From contig JASAND010030839.1 of the NCBI GenBank assembly GCA_030248195.1, positions 1-64,000 of the forward strand: a stretch of 64,000 nt of DNA. The letters are read 5' to 3'. Shown in pieces: positions 52,276 to 63,666 of this stretch (the stretch's first letter is position 1; every line of letters starts with the position of its first letter). Under the pieces are notes generated by a model. It saw only the letters and a program-made list of their open reading frames with translations, was not told the DNA's origin and searched no databases. The stretch is from Trissonchulus latispiculum. Its lineage: Eukaryota > Nematoda > Enoplea > Enoplida > Ironidae. Position numbers and translations under genes: made by a program.

Positions 52276-53920
52276 TAGTCGCCCCCCTTAACTCCAAGTA
52301 ATAAACAGAAATAACGGTTCAAATTGATGACATGAAAGGGAAGAGCCACCTTAAGCTATATGCTAATAATATCTGCCCAAAGGATTCGCAACCTTTAGGA
52401 TTAGTAATGTTGTACTTTAATAGGGATAAAATTTGGAAATGTTCTCAACGTTGGGATTGAAATGTGAAAATGGTTGCCCTTAAAAGGGCCGTTGGTATAA
52501 AGCATTACATGCATTAACCCTCTTTAGGTTACTATTTTATAATAAACTAACGTTAAACTGCTATTAAATTAAAATAAATAGAAGCTGATAAACTTTGCAA
52601 TAGCTTTATCATTGTTGAACATTGAATCTGACTTTCACAGCAAACAAAACTCAGTAGTGTTTAATTAAAAATGAAAAGGAACCGCGTTTATTTTTCATTT
52701 TATTATGAAAACAACTTCAGCGTTTATGATATAAGAAAAGGCAGAAATGAAATTCGATTAAATTTTTTTCTGCAATAAATTCCTTCAGTGTTTTAAGTTC
52801 CTCAGTTAATTTGTTAACCCATTTCCGTGCAGTAAGTCATAATATGGGAATAGTTCAGTTTGCAAAGCAATGCAATCCACACTAACTTGTAATCCTAGTC
52901 TTGTATATACATAAGGCCCGCCTTTTTCTTTCTTGTCGATTAATTTCCGACCTATCAACAGTGTGGACTAAACTAGATGTGGACCAACAAATAATAAACC
53001 GAAAAAACGTCAGCTGCCAAACACATAATCGTATTTTAAATTCATATGTTTACGGGTACACGTCAGCTTTCACACTGGCTAGTTTGTTGCCTCTTGTGTC
53101 AGCTGCTATAAATATTACCCGTTTGCACATTAAACAAAGCTAGCTGAAGTTCTGAAAGCTGGGCACATTCAGCCGTCTGAATGAGCATATTCTGCGCTGT
53201 CTGAATATGGCGATCCTTTACTTTTAAAATCTAATTTTTTGCATTTAACAATTTATGGAAGCAGACAGCGCAAAGCTCGAAGAACTCACAAAATTGCTGA
53301 ACTAGATGGACTAACAAAATAACAACCAAATTTTCTGTATCAACATCAGCAACCAATATCCTGGCAAACAGGGCTCTAGATTTTCTTTTAAGTCTTTGAG
53401 CCGCCCTATAGACGCCTTGAAACTACCTCAAGAATGCAAATCTATACAATCTAAGCTCAGTTTGAACAAAAATCCTTAAAAATACTTGTATTTAGAAATG
53501 ACCAAACCTAAAAATTGGGTTAAGAAATCATAGCTGAAATCATACCTGAACGCTCTCGGATACCCGGATACACGGGTAGTGCCGTAAGTACCTGTCCTAA
53601 GGGTTCAGGTAGTACTGGTTACGCAATTCCAAATTTTTGGACCTGTGCCCCTGACAAGTCATTACTGCAATACTTGCAAGTCCTTAACCTGTAATGATGA
53701 CCTCGTAGAAATAGAAATGAAAGGAATCTAATGCTTCAATAGTCTCGGTAAAGTTCACGCAGCATGCAGATGTAGAAGAGAAAAGTAATGCTTCTACTGC
53801 AATAAATCAACCAACAACTTTGGCGGTCACAGGTGTGAAGCTCAAGTCTCAAATCTGTACCTTGCTAACTAAAGGGAAACCTCGACGCCAGGAAACAGGT
53901 GAAAAAAACAGCAATATGGT
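52276..53920. other. No gene; transposon terminus at 53545-53665
   Basis: AT-rich DNA. At 53545-53665, ctcggatacccggatacacg through ccaaatttttggacctgtgcc is a diverged inverse of the terminus at 35560. The rest is unassigned. Confidence 0.4.
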
Positions 53921-56250
53921 AGAATATTCATGCCTGTCCAGAATAGGCTTGGTTTAGTAGTGCGTGGCCTGTGTGCTTGGTAGTGTTGTCAGTTTAGCCA
54001 TTAAGTTTAGTTGATAATCCACGATGGTGCATTAAGGTTTTGTAGGAGTTCTTCATTTTGATAGGATTGGCCTAGCATAAATTGTTAGTAGCGGAGTGAA
54101 TTTAGGCATAAGTCAACAGAAATGTTGGCTTAAAAATACAAGAAATGGACTGGGAATTGACCGTGGTGAGTCTAGTAGTAGTAGGACTTCTCATATTTGG
54201 CAAATGTCAAGCTTGGTTTGGAAAACATATGTTGGCTTAAAATCACAACAAATCTACTTGCATTTGACAGTATTGTTTGTAACATGACTTGTCTGGCAAT
54301 AATTATGCCAAAAAGCCAATCTTGGTTTAAGAAAATGTGGGTTGGTTTAAAAATAGAAGAAATCAACTCGTAATTGACAGTGCTGAGTCTAGTAAGCCAA
54401 GCAAACAAACTTGGCTAAGGCGTTCAATAAATTAGATTGGTAGTTGCATTGCTGTCGTTGATGGCTACGGTATCCAATAGCCAAGCCAACCAACCAAGCT
54501 TGGCTTAATGTTTGAAGCTTTGAAGTAATATAAGCCACGTCGATGTGCCTCGATGTGTGTTGGGGAAGGGGATGATTTCAGTTGACCAACAGCCAAGCCA
54601 ACCAACCAAGCTCGGCTTAATGTTTGACGCCTTGGAATAATATAAGCCACGTCTATGTACCTCGATGTGTGTTGGGAAAGGGGAGGATTTCATTTGACCA
54701 ATAGCCAAGCCAACCAACCAAGCTTGGCTTAATGTTTGACGCCTTGGAGTAATATAAGCCACGTCGATGTGCCTCGATGTGTGTTGAGGAAGGGGATGAT
54801 TTCATTTGACCGATAGCCAAGCCAACCAACCAAGCTTGGCTTAATGTTTGACGCCTTGGAGTAATATAAGCCACATCTATGTACCTCGATGTGTGTTGGG
54901 GAAGGGAGGATTTCATTTGACCAATAGCCAAGCCAACCAACCAAGCTTGGCTTAGTGTTTGACGCCTTGGAGTAATATAAGCCACGTCTATGTACCTCGA
55001 TGTGTGTTGGGGAAGGGGAGGATTTCATTTGACCAATAGACAAGCCAACCAACCAAGCTTGGCTTAATGTTTGACGACTTGGAGTAATATAAGCCAAGTC
55101 GATGTGTGTTGGGGAGGGGAGGATTTCACTTGGCCAATAATCACGCCAACCAACCAAGGTTGGTTTAAAGAATGTGGGTTGGCTTAAAATTAGAATAAAT
55201 CTACTCGTAATTGACAGTGTGGAGTCTAGTAGAACTTATCAGCGAAGAATGAAGCCAACCAACCAAGGTTGGTTTAACAAAAACAGTGTGGCTTACAAAT
55301 AGACGAAATCAGATTGGTAGTTACATAGCTGACGTTGATGTCTATGGTGTTCAATAGCCAAGCCAACCAACCAAGCAAGCTTGGCTTAATGTTTCTTGGT
55401 TTAGTCTAATATAAGGCAAGTCAAGGTCTGATAGTGACTGTGTGTTTGTGTGGGGAGTGGGGCATTGGTGTAAGGCGGGGCGGCGGTGAGGGTAGGGGGC
55501 CCATGCATTTTTCAACCCTCCCCAGAACCTTTGGGGGGGGGGTGGACGACCCCCCTCCCAACTTGTGTGAAAAAATGGCCAACAATGGCTAATATTAGAC
55601 CAAGCCATCAAACATTAAGCCAAGCTTGGTTGGTTGGCTTGGCTATTGGATACCGCAGGCATCAACCTCAGCAATGTAACTACCAATCTCATTTATTGTA
55701 TGCCTTAGCCAAGGTTGGTTGGTTGGCTTAATTATTGGCAGAAAACTCGCACTACATTCAACAATGTAGTTTCCGACTTGATTTCGTTTATATTTAAGCC
55801 TACTGCAACTTCATCTTTTCTATTTTTAAGCCACGTTCTATGCTTAAACCAAGCTTGGTTGGTTGGCTTGATTATGTCTTCGCAGTACCAATATCAACAT
55901 CATAAGATCATTTCTTGTACCTTTAAGCCAGTCCAGATTTTGTTAAACCAAGTTTGTTTGGTTGGCTTGATTTCTTCCAAACAATTACTAAATATTTTCT
56001 ATTCATATATTAATTTTTGTAAGCTAAACTTTATCCCAACTTGGCCTTCCCCTAAGCCTACTTGGCACCTCTTGAACCAACACCTATAAATTCTTGGCTC
56101 CCATCTGAACAAAATCCAACATACTTGGGCACCATATAAACCAACATGCCCAGCCTAGGTCTCTACATAAACCAACATATCCTAAACACAATTTATTTAG
56201 CCAACTACATTTAAAACTTAGCCAAGTAGACAGGCATGAATATCTTACCC
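53921..56250. repeat. Foldback element built of aagcttggttggttggc units
   Basis: Inverted ends atattcatgcctgtc (about 53926) and gacaggcatgaatat (about 56231). The left half carries aagccaaccaaccaagcttgg units; the right half (from about 55600) carries the reverse, gcttggttggttggcttgg. Spacers are dispersed, with cagtattgttt-like tails. No protein is expected; the Pro-Ser-Leu-Val-Gly-Trp-Leu open frames follow from the DNA repeat. Confidence 0.72.
54477..55150. repeat. 112 bp minisatellite, about six copies
   Basis: gccaaccaacca recurs at 54485, 54597, 54709, 54821, 54932, 55044 and 55145; that is, every 112 bp (111 once), with a shorter last interval. Each unit holds the palindromic ccaagcttggcttaatgttt, then gtaatataagccac and gatgtgtgttgggg. 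Lies in the left half of the foldback. Confidence 0.88.
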
Positions 56251-58100
56251 CACAAATTTACAGGTCCACTTAGCCGGTTGAAAAGGATGGCATCGGTATG
56301 TCGTCTTTTCTATGCACAGCCGAAACCCAGGTACCATAATTACAGCTAAATTTCGGCTTACCTTGATTCTGGATCTCTGCTTTCTAGCTTCAACAAGTCA
56401 GTTTGTCAGTCTAGCATCAACAGTCAACAACCGTTGGGCCCCTCAAAACATTCAAGACGTTGCTCTTAACAGCGAGAATCAACTCTTAACAGCAAAAACA
56501 CTGCCTTCAAGAGCATAGCCCAGCTCGACTCAACTACTTCATGACAGCAAACGTGAAAAGGACTGGCTTCCACATATCGACAAAGCTTATTTGATAATAG
56601 TGTGCAGTCCAAAAGACAGGTGGATGATGGCAAACGTTCGTACAACTACTACCATCGCTAGACATGCTCACGCCAAAGTCCAATTTTCCAATGGAAGCAT
56701 TTCTAGAAGAAGCATGAAACACGTTTCCGCTGGAGACTAACTATGGTGGGAACGCAATATCAACATTTGCTGTCAAAAGATGTTAAAAGTTAAGAAAGAG
56801 AATGTCAAATAATAAAACAAAGGAGATCCCCTAAGCAACCATTATAATTAGTAATTCTAATTATAGAACAAAATTCCTTATTTTTAATTTTTAGTATTTT
56901 AGACTTTTTGTTGCATGGTCAAGTTTCTGTCAATATTGAAATTTTGCAAGTTGAATTCAATTTACTACCTAACTAGCTAGCGGTATATACGGCTTCACAA
57001 GAAACTTTTGTTACAATCCCCAATCTAGTTGATTCTGACATTACGTAGGGCTCGAAGTGGGGGGTAGTTTAAAGTAGGGCCAGCATATTCGTTTCAGCAA
57101 TCCTAAATGTTTCATGAAACAGGTTTGGAACACATTATTATTGGTGTGCACATGTTTTGCTTCGCAAGGTGTTGCTTTACTGCATCAAAATGGAAGAAAT
57201 TTATTTAGTTCGTTAACATTTCAAAATATTCTTTTCTGAACAGAATAACATCAACAGTTTTTAGGACCATGTGGAAGCATAAATACTCTGAGACTTTATG
57301 CAGAATCCCGGAGGACTGCATTATATAACTTCATAATAGCAATTTTCAGCTATTGTGTACTCGTGGTCAGAAAAAGCGTACTGGTCTGCTATCTGTTTCA
57401 ATTGTAGTAATTTAATTTTAGTTTAATTTTAATTGTTTAATCTTAGTCTTCTAGTGTATTATTTTATAATTTTCTTAGCGACATCATATCGGCATGCTTT
57501 CAGCTCAGTTTCTACAGAATGGGCGAGAACTGAAAATGGATGAAAAACAACACTAGTAAAGCATAGATGCAGATATTGTAGATATTTCCGAAAGTGTTTC
57601 GTCTGCTGTGCTAATTTAAGGCGAAATTACTCTGAACCCTTGGATGCACTCGAAATTTAAGCTTTTGCAGAATTTCCGAAATTCTTAGACTAGCTATCAG
57701 TTCTTTTTCTGGCTGCACTAATGGTAATAAACCTAGGAAGATATTATTCTGTTCAAACGGCGGGTGTAATTATGATCAACCAATCTCTACGGGGGGAATA
57801 TTGCGCACAAGGCGAACCTGGAGGAGATGTAATTCCAGTCAACCTAAAAGAACTTCACCAAACGACTCAAGGGAATCCTACCGTAACAAAGAATAATGAA
57901 GTAATGGCTTAGGTAAAATATGTGTAGAGCATATGTATTCAGAATTTTTAACATTTTGCCACCTGTACCTTAATTAATCATTCAAAAACTAGTAACGGAA
58001 ATATATACATTATTGATACAGATTTCCAAAATGCTAGTTGCGCAAGTACCGCAATGCATATATTCGCAACGTTCCGCCAAGTTGGATATTATAACTTTGA
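56251..58100. other. No gene seen
   Basis: About 1.8 kb of AT-rich DNA. Short frames (for example 57721-57912) have no recognisable content. Confidence 0.4.
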
Positions 58101-58167
58101 AGCTACACATACACACACAACCACACACAAACATTACACACACACTTTCTCTCATACACGCACGCGA

Positions 58168-58405
<238 letters not shown>

Positions 58406-58564
58406 AGATCTTAAGCTAGTAAAGAAAGAAATATAAAATATATAACTTTCCTAAGAGAAACGATCCTTCAACTCTCTTAACAACTACTTTGAGTTGTGAA
58501 TGTACATGCCTATTAAATTCCTATAACTTTGGAATTGCCTAATATAGCCTAGTCAACGGTTACA
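58406..58564 (+). repeat. 5' LTR (159 bp, 8 bp truncated)
   Basis: Matches bases 9-167 of the 3' LTR with one substitution and ends ggttaca. The first eight bases (tgtgaaga) are replaced by CA repeat. Confidence 0.93.
58428..58445 (+). promoter_or_regulatory. TATA-like promoter element in the LTR
   Basis: atataaaatatataact lies about 120 nt before the LTR end, a suitable place for the element's own transcription start. The same sequence is present in the 3' LTR. Confidence 0.5.
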
Positions 58565-58568
58565 ACTT

Positions 58569-58580
58569 TGGTGGCAGCTG
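58569..58580 (+). other. Primer-binding site, tRNA-Leu-like
   Basis: tggtggcagctg begins 4 nt after the LTR. Its complement fits the 3' end of an animal tRNA-Leu(AAG) (ending cgctgccacca), with one mismatch near the end. Confidence 0.7.
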
Positions 58581-58587
58581 TTTCCGA

Positions 58588-59623
58588 ATGCCACGCCGTC
58601 GCCGCCGTCAACCGTCGCCTGTTTCCGACGGTAGTGGAGAAGATGACCCTGCTAATCCCGGAGAACCTAATCATGATCGCGCAGCCACTTTAAAACTGTC
58701 ACAAATTGGTATTCGAACATTGGAGACATTCTCTGGCAAGCCCGGGGAAGATATCGAGGTGTGGTTCAAGAAAATCGAAAGAGTTTCCAAGGCTAACTTG
58801 TGGTTCCCTCAAGACAAAGCTCGAATAATTCCGGTATATTTGGGAGAAACTGCGGCAGATAAATATGAAGAACTGATCGCAAGAAACCCTGAACTGGAAA
58901 GAGACTTTGACCAACTGAAAAGGGGACTGACTGAGGCATTTTTGCCTGCCGAAGCAAGACAAGTGTTTTATTCTTCAACTTTCCGAGAGGTCCCAAGGGG
59001 AAGAGGAGCCCGTGGAGAACTTTGGCCTTGACATCACAAAACTCGTCCGACGTGCCCATGCCCAACTAATCATTGAGGCTCAGGATGTCATCATCATGGA
59101 CAAGTTTACCCACGGCCTAAAGTCAAAGTTAAAGTGGAAAGTTCTACAGTCCTGCCCCAAGTCATTCTCGGAAGCTCTTCAAGTGGCCAAACGACTGGAA
59201 ACTCATCAATCTTTGAAAAACCAAAACCATACCGTCTCCAGTGTTGCAAAGGATAGCAAGCCAGACTTAGGTGAACAAGTCCAATCCGTAAGTCACAAAG
59301 CTGAGTTAGCAGATGATTTAAAAGAATTGAAAAATCAGTTATCTGGTATTATGAGAACACGAAAAGAAATGCAGTCGCAAATAAAAAGATTTGAACTAAG
59401 TCAGGCTAAAGTAGACGGCAACAAAGGATACAACCCTACTGTCCCTACAGATTTTGATAAAAGGAGACGCAGAAATACCGACGAGTGGCGTACAAGTGAT
59501 GGTTCACCAATTTGTTTTATATGTCAAAAAGCGGGTCATGTTTCAAAATTTTGTCGCTCACAAAGTCGCCAAAATTCGGGAAATGGATCTCGGTCGGTGC
59601 CACGAGGGGGGCGTCGGCCCTAG
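58588..59623 (+). pseudogene. gag with one frameshift
   Basis: ATG 58588 starts an Arg-rich N-terminus, followed by a capsid-like helical part (Phe-Ser-Gly-Lys-Pro-Gly-Glu-Asp-Ile-Glu-Val-Trp-Phe). The frame closes at 59031. The matching continuation is in the +2 frame from about 58990 (Glu-Pro-Val-Glu-Asn-Phe-Gly-Leu) to 59623, so a single indel near 58985-59000 breaks it. The second part has a helical, Lys/Glu-rich region and a nucleocapsid knuckle Cys-Phe-Ile-Cys-Gln-Lys-Ala-Gly-His-Val-Ser-Lys-Phe-Cys (C-x2-C-x4-H-x4-C), then a basic tail. Without the indel gag would be about 345 residues. Confidence 0.85.
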
Positions 59624-62600
59624 TAACAAAGCTCCCCTCACCCGTCAAAGTCGCTAATTCACGGTCGCGAAAAGTTCATGAACAGACGATCTACAATCCA
59701 ATTAAAGAAGAAACTTGGGAGTCGACCGCCGTAACGCCGAAACAACCTGTCGCAACGCCGAAAAAAATAGACGCAGCCGTGACCAACGATGCTACTGAGG
59801 AAAAGCCGTCCGGTGCAGTTGCTGGGAACCCTGTGGCCCCTCACCAAGTGCTGTGTACTGACGGCAACCCCAGCTTGGCTGAGGTACCACGGCTTCCACA
59901 ATTTAGCACCTGCCGTCAAAATGAAGTCGCTACGACGATCACTAAAGTTGTTACTCAACATAACCGTTGCAAGCTGATTCCTAAAATTGAAGGCAAAGTA
60001 GAGGGAACACCATTTGCCATGTGTGTTGATTCAGCATCTAGCTTAACACTCATGGTCGAACCAGAATTCCAGAAGCTTCCGGATGATGTTAAGAAGAAAT
60101 TACAACCGAGTTCCTTTGTTGCCAGTGGTGTGTCTGTAGAAGCCGTTCATCTTCTTGGAACCTTTATGGCTACCATGTTGGTCTGTGGTGTTGTGCTTCA
60201 GCATCCAGTAACTGTAGCCTCCCACATTCATCATCCATTCATCTTAGGTTCAGACGCCCTGTGGAAGCTTGACGCTAAGATAGATTATAAAAAGAAAGTA
60301 TTCAGCACAACTGTTCAGCAACAGCCTTTCCGGGAGACTGAATTCAGAACTGTTTCATCTGTAGACGTTTTGCTGAAAAATGCCACTACAATACCTCCTT
60401 ACTGCGAGAAACTTGTGACAGCTAGGATCCCAGGAGTAGAGAAGACGACTGGTATTGTGGAGCCTATTGGTCCGGACGTCCACCCACATCCGAAGCGAAG
60501 ATGCATTGGGGCCCGACAAGGAATTGTTACTGTTGACTCAGTCTCCGAATGCGTGGTTGCATTGATGAATTCAACCAACCGGCCAGTGAAAATAGGAAGA
60601 AACGCTGTCATCGGTTTGTGCGAGACTATAGAAGAAAAGCAAATTCAAGCCATCAGTATTCCACCTACTACTAAGAAGCAACCGAAGACGGATCAAGAAC
60701 GTTGCGAGGATATACTACGACAGATTACAGTTGACGACAGTGTAAGGAGCAATTCGAAGCAAATGACAAGTCTTGAGAAAGTGATCAAAGAGTACTCCGA
60801 CATCTTTGCACTGGGATTCCACGAAATGGGGACTACTAATGTGATAAAACATAGGATCGACACTGGCGATAGTCTACCAATTAAACAGTTACCATATCCA
60901 GCGCCTTACCAGCACAGAGATAAAATAGCTAATCATGTTAAAGATATGCTCAAAGAAGGAATAATTCAGCCGTCCTTTTCTCCTTGGTCGTTGCCAGTTG
61001 TCATCGTGAAGAAAAAGGATGGATCCGACAGATTTTGTGTCGACTACAGGAAGATCAATACAGTAACTAAGAAAGACACATATCCGATCCCACGAGTTGA
61101 TGACTGCTTGGATCAACTGAGTGGGGCCAAGTACTTTACCTCATTGGATGCATTCAGTGGTTACTGGCAAATAGGACTAGACGCTGCCGACAAAGAAAAA
61201 ACTGCGTTCGTCACCCACGATGGCTTGTTCGAATGGACTAAGATGCCGTTTGGACTTTGTAACTCTGGGGCAACCTTTCAACGAGCCATGGATATCATCC
61301 TTACAGCGGAAGTCCTGCGGAAGTTTGTGTTGGTATATGTAGATGATATCCTCATTTATTCCAAGACGTTCGAAGAACATTTGCAGCATATTCGACGAGT
61401 TTTCCAGCTGCTAAGGGCCAGTGGTCTGAGCCTGAAGCCAAAGAAGTGTGGATTCAGTCGACCCGAAACTGAATTTTTGGGGTACGTGGTATCCAGAGAA
61501 GGTCTGAAACCTGATCCAAAGAAAATAGTTGCAATAAGCAACTACGCACCTCCAGCAACAATTGAAGCTTTACGGTCATTCATCGGTTTAGCTACCTACT
61601 ACAATCGCTTCGTTAAGGATTATGCCAAGATTGCCAATCCTCTTACAAAGCTTTTTCGGAAGGATCAAAAATTTGAATGGGGTGAAGACCAACAGGAAGC
61701 TTTCAACGACATCAAGAAGAGGTTGACGTCGACTCCAGTCCTTGCTTTTCCGATGCTTGGTCAAGCTTATACCCTCCATACTGATGCAAGAGGGTATGGA
61801 TTGGGAGCCATTCTCAGTCAAATTCAAAATGGAGAAGAAATTGTAATAGCCTATGCCAGCAGAAAACTAAGTCCTGCGGAAATGCGCTACGCTATCACCA
61901 AAAGGGAAGCTTTGGGCATAGTATGCGCTATAAAGAAGTTTCGGAAGTACCTGCTCGGTCAACACTTCACTGTGGTTACTGACCACAAAGGCCTTCAATG
62001 GCTTCGATCAATGAAGAATCCGGAGGGTCAGTTGGCTCGGTGGATTCTGTCGCTTGAAGAATTCAACTTTGAAGTAATCTATCGTCCAGGAAGCCGCCAC
62101 ACCAATGCTGACGCCTTATCCCGATGTCTTGAAGAGACGGCCGAGCATGTTGTGGCTGCTGTAAGCTCCGAAAGTAAATTGTCCTTGTCCTATGTCATTG
62201 CTAAGCAAAAGGAAGATCCGTTGATCGGAGGAATAATCAATTACTTGAAGAGTCAAGTATTGCCGGAAGATGATGCTATGGCTAGAAGAATTTGCCGAAT
62301 TGCCGATGACTTCATCCTGGAAGGTAACACCCTTTTTCATTTGTGGATCCGTCCAGGTCGCCGAACAGCGGCGAAGCAATTGGTTATTCCTGAATCATCG
62401 CGGAGAAGCATTTTTGAGGTGTGCCATGCCGAACCGCTGACTGGCGGTCATTTGGGATTCTTTAAGACGTACCTGAAAATTCGTGAACGATATTTCTGGC
62501 AAGGGATGTACACTGATATTGATAACTGGACTAAGTCGTGCCTAGTGTGCCAAACCAAGAAAGACAAGCCTGTCCAGAAAGCCGAAATGATCCCAATCGT

Positions 62601-63465
62601 GGCCAGTGAACCTTTTGAAAAATTGGGTATAGACATTCTGGGTCCCTTCCCACAAACAAGAAGAGGCAACAAGTACATCGTCGTTGCCATGGACTACTGG
62701 ACAAGATGGCCTGAGGCAGCTCCCATTGCAGCTGGTGACGCAGCTACTGTGTCAAAGTTCATCCATGAGGAAATAATCTGCCGTCACGGGGCGCCTTCGG
62801 AGATTATTTCGGATAGAGGCAAATGCTTTACCTCTTCTGTTGTCAAAGAGCTTTGCCGTAACTTTAGAAGTAAGAAAATTGAAACTTCAGCCTATCATCC
62901 CCAGACCGACGGACTCGTGGAGATGTTTAATCACACCTTAAGCCTGATGCTGTCAACGTATGTTGATGCCAACCACCTGGATTGGGATCTCCACGTTCCC
63001 TCTGTTCTGTTTGCGTACCGAACCTGTGTGCACGAGACTACGAGGGTTCCCCCATTTGAGCTTCTGTACTGCAGACAGGCAAGACTACCCATTGACGTTG
63101 GTCTACTTCAACCGACGAGATTCGCAAGCTACGAATCATATGCCACAAAACAGCACCAAAAGTTTCAAGAACTCCGAAAGATGGTAAAGGAACATACCAT
63201 GAAAGCACGAGAAAGCCAAGTTTTGAATTACAACAGGAGTGCCAGAAGAAAGAATTTCATGCAAGGTGACAAAGTCCTCCTTTACAGTCCGGATGTCCTG
63301 AACAAACCAGGCCATTCTAGGAAGCTAGCTCGCCCGTGGACAGGTCCCTACATAGTTCAACGACAGGTCCGTCCCTTGGGATGTGAAATCCTGCCTACCT
63401 TACCCATCGGACGTCGCCAAGTTGTCCACCAGGGCAGCTTAAGGCCTCGCAGAACTGAACTGTAA
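59512..63465 (+). CDS. pol: Ty3/gypsy Pol polyprotein (PR-RT-RNase H-IN)
   Basis: One open frame of 1317 codons, overlapping gag's end by 112 nt in the -1 frame. It has no good ATG at its start, so it is probably translated as a Gag-Pol fusion by frameshifting. Aspartic protease: Asp173 in Val-Asp-Ser-Ala-Ser, where the usual Gly is Ala. Reverse transcriptase: Val-Lys-Lys-Lys-Asp-Gly-Ser, Met-Pro-Phe-Gly-Leu, and Tyr-Val-Asp-Asp at 609-612. RNase H: Thr-Asp-Ala-Arg (Asp758) to Asn-Ala-Asp-Ala-Leu-Ser-Arg. Integrase: an HHCC zinc domain, then Asp1041, Asp1101 and Glu1137 (D-35-E), and a GPY/F-like Trp-Thr-Gly-Pro-Tyr. No chromodomain. The frame is fully intact. Confidence 0.96.
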   Translation: MFYMSKSGSCFKILSLTKSPKFGKWISVGATRGASALVTKLPSPVKVANSRSRKVHEQTIYNPIKEETWESTAVTPKQPVATPKKIDAAVTNDATEEKPSGAVAGNPVAPHQVLCTDGNPSLAEVPRLPQFSTCRQNEVATTITKVVTQHNRCKLIPKIEGKVEGTPFAMCVDSASSLTLMVEPEFQKLPDDVKKKLQPSSFVASGVSVEAVHLLGTFMATMLVCGVVLQHPVTVASHIHHPFILGSDALWKLDAKIDYKKKVFSTTVQQQPFRETEFRTVSSVDVLLKNATTIPPYCEKLVTARIPGVEKTTGIVEPIGPDVHPHPKRRCIGARQGIVTVDSVSECVVALMNSTNRPVKIGRNAVIGLCETIEEKQIQAISIPPTTKKQPKTDQERCEDILRQITVDDSVRSNSKQMTSLEKVIKEYSDIFALGFHEMGTTNVIKHRIDTGDSLPIKQLPYPAPYQHRDKIANHVKDMLKEGIIQPSFSPWSLPVVIVKKKDGSDRFCVDYRKINTVTKKDTYPIPRVDDCLDQLSGAKYFTSLDAFSGYWQIGLDAADKEKTAFVTHDGLFEWTKMPFGLCNSGATFQRAMDIILTAEVLRKFVLVYVDDILIYSKTFEEHLQHIRRVFQLLRASGLSLKPKKCGFSRPETEFLGYVVSREGLKPDPKKIVAISNYAPPATIEALRSFIGLATYYNRFVKDYAKIANPLTKLFRKDQKFEWGEDQQEAFNDIKKRLTSTPVLAFPMLGQAYTLHTDARGYGLGAILSQIQNGEEIVIAYASRKLSPAEMRYAITKREALGIVCAIKKFRKYLLGQHFTVVTDHKGLQWLRSMKNPEGQLARWILSLEEFNFEVIYRPGSRHTNADALSRCLEETAEHVVAAVSSESKLSLSYVIAKQKEDPLIGGIINYLKSQVLPEDDAMARRICRIADDFILEGNTLFHLWIRPGRRTAAKQLVIPESSRRSIFEVCHAEPLTGGHLGFFKTYLKIRERYFWQGMYTDIDNWTKSCLVCQTKKDKPVQKAEMIPIVASEPFEKLGIDILGPFPQTRRGNKYIVVAMDYWTRWPEAAPIAAGDAATVSKFIHEEIICRHGAPSEIISDRGKCFTSSVVKELCRNFRSKKIETSAYHPQTDGLVEMFNHTLSLMLSTYVDANHLDWDLHVPSVLFAYRTCVHETTRVPPFELLYCRQARLPIDVGLLQPTRFASYESYATKQHQKFQELRKMVKEHTMKARESQVLNYNRSARRKNFMQGDKVLLYSPDVLNKPGHSRKLARPWTGPYIVQRQVRPLGCEILPTLPIGRRQVVHQGSLRPRRTEL

Positions 63466-63487
63466 AGCCGCTTCGCGGTTTTCAGAG

Positions 63488-63499
63488 CCGCGGGGAAAA
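63488..63499 (+). other. Polypurine tract
   Basis: ccgcggggaaaa immediately precedes the TG of the 3' LTR; the purine run gcggggaaaa would prime plus-strand synthesis. Confidence 0.7.
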
Positions 63500-63666
63500 T
63501 GTGAAGAAGATCTTAAGCTAGTAAAGAAAGAAATATAAAATATATAACTTTCCTAAGAGAAACGATCCTTCAACTCTCTTAACAAGTACTTTGAGTTGTG
63601 AATGTACATGCCTATTAAATTCCTATAACTTTGGAATTGCCTAATATAGCCTAGTCAACGGTTACA
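63500..63666 (+). repeat. 3' LTR (167 bp, complete)
   Basis: Starts tgtgaagaagatc and ends aacggttaca. Very short for an animal gypsy LTR. The following bases are tatatatgc. Confidence 0.95.

Larger units (their letters stand above)
58406..63666 (+). mobile_element. Ty3/gypsy LTR retrotransposon, recent insertion
   Basis: About 5.26 kb with two near-identical short LTRs (one mismatch: C at 58484 versus G at 63586), a tRNA-Leu-like primer site, gag, a long pol and a polypurine tract. The 5' LTR lacks its first 8 bases because the CA tract joins it, so a target duplication cannot be tested. Domain order protease, reverse transcriptase, RNase H, integrase is that of Ty3/gypsy. No env. Confidence 0.95.

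Noticed and set aside
54465..55157. Pro-Ser-Leu-Val-Gly-Trp-Leu repeat protein
   Set aside because: The 112 bp unit is not a multiple of three, so the frame changes at each copy; it is a minisatellite.
59512..59623. Classical slippery heptamer for -1 frameshifting in the gag-pol overlap
   Set aside because: aaatttt and ggggggc are present but in the wrong phase relative to the gag frame. The -1 relationship stands but no site is assigned.
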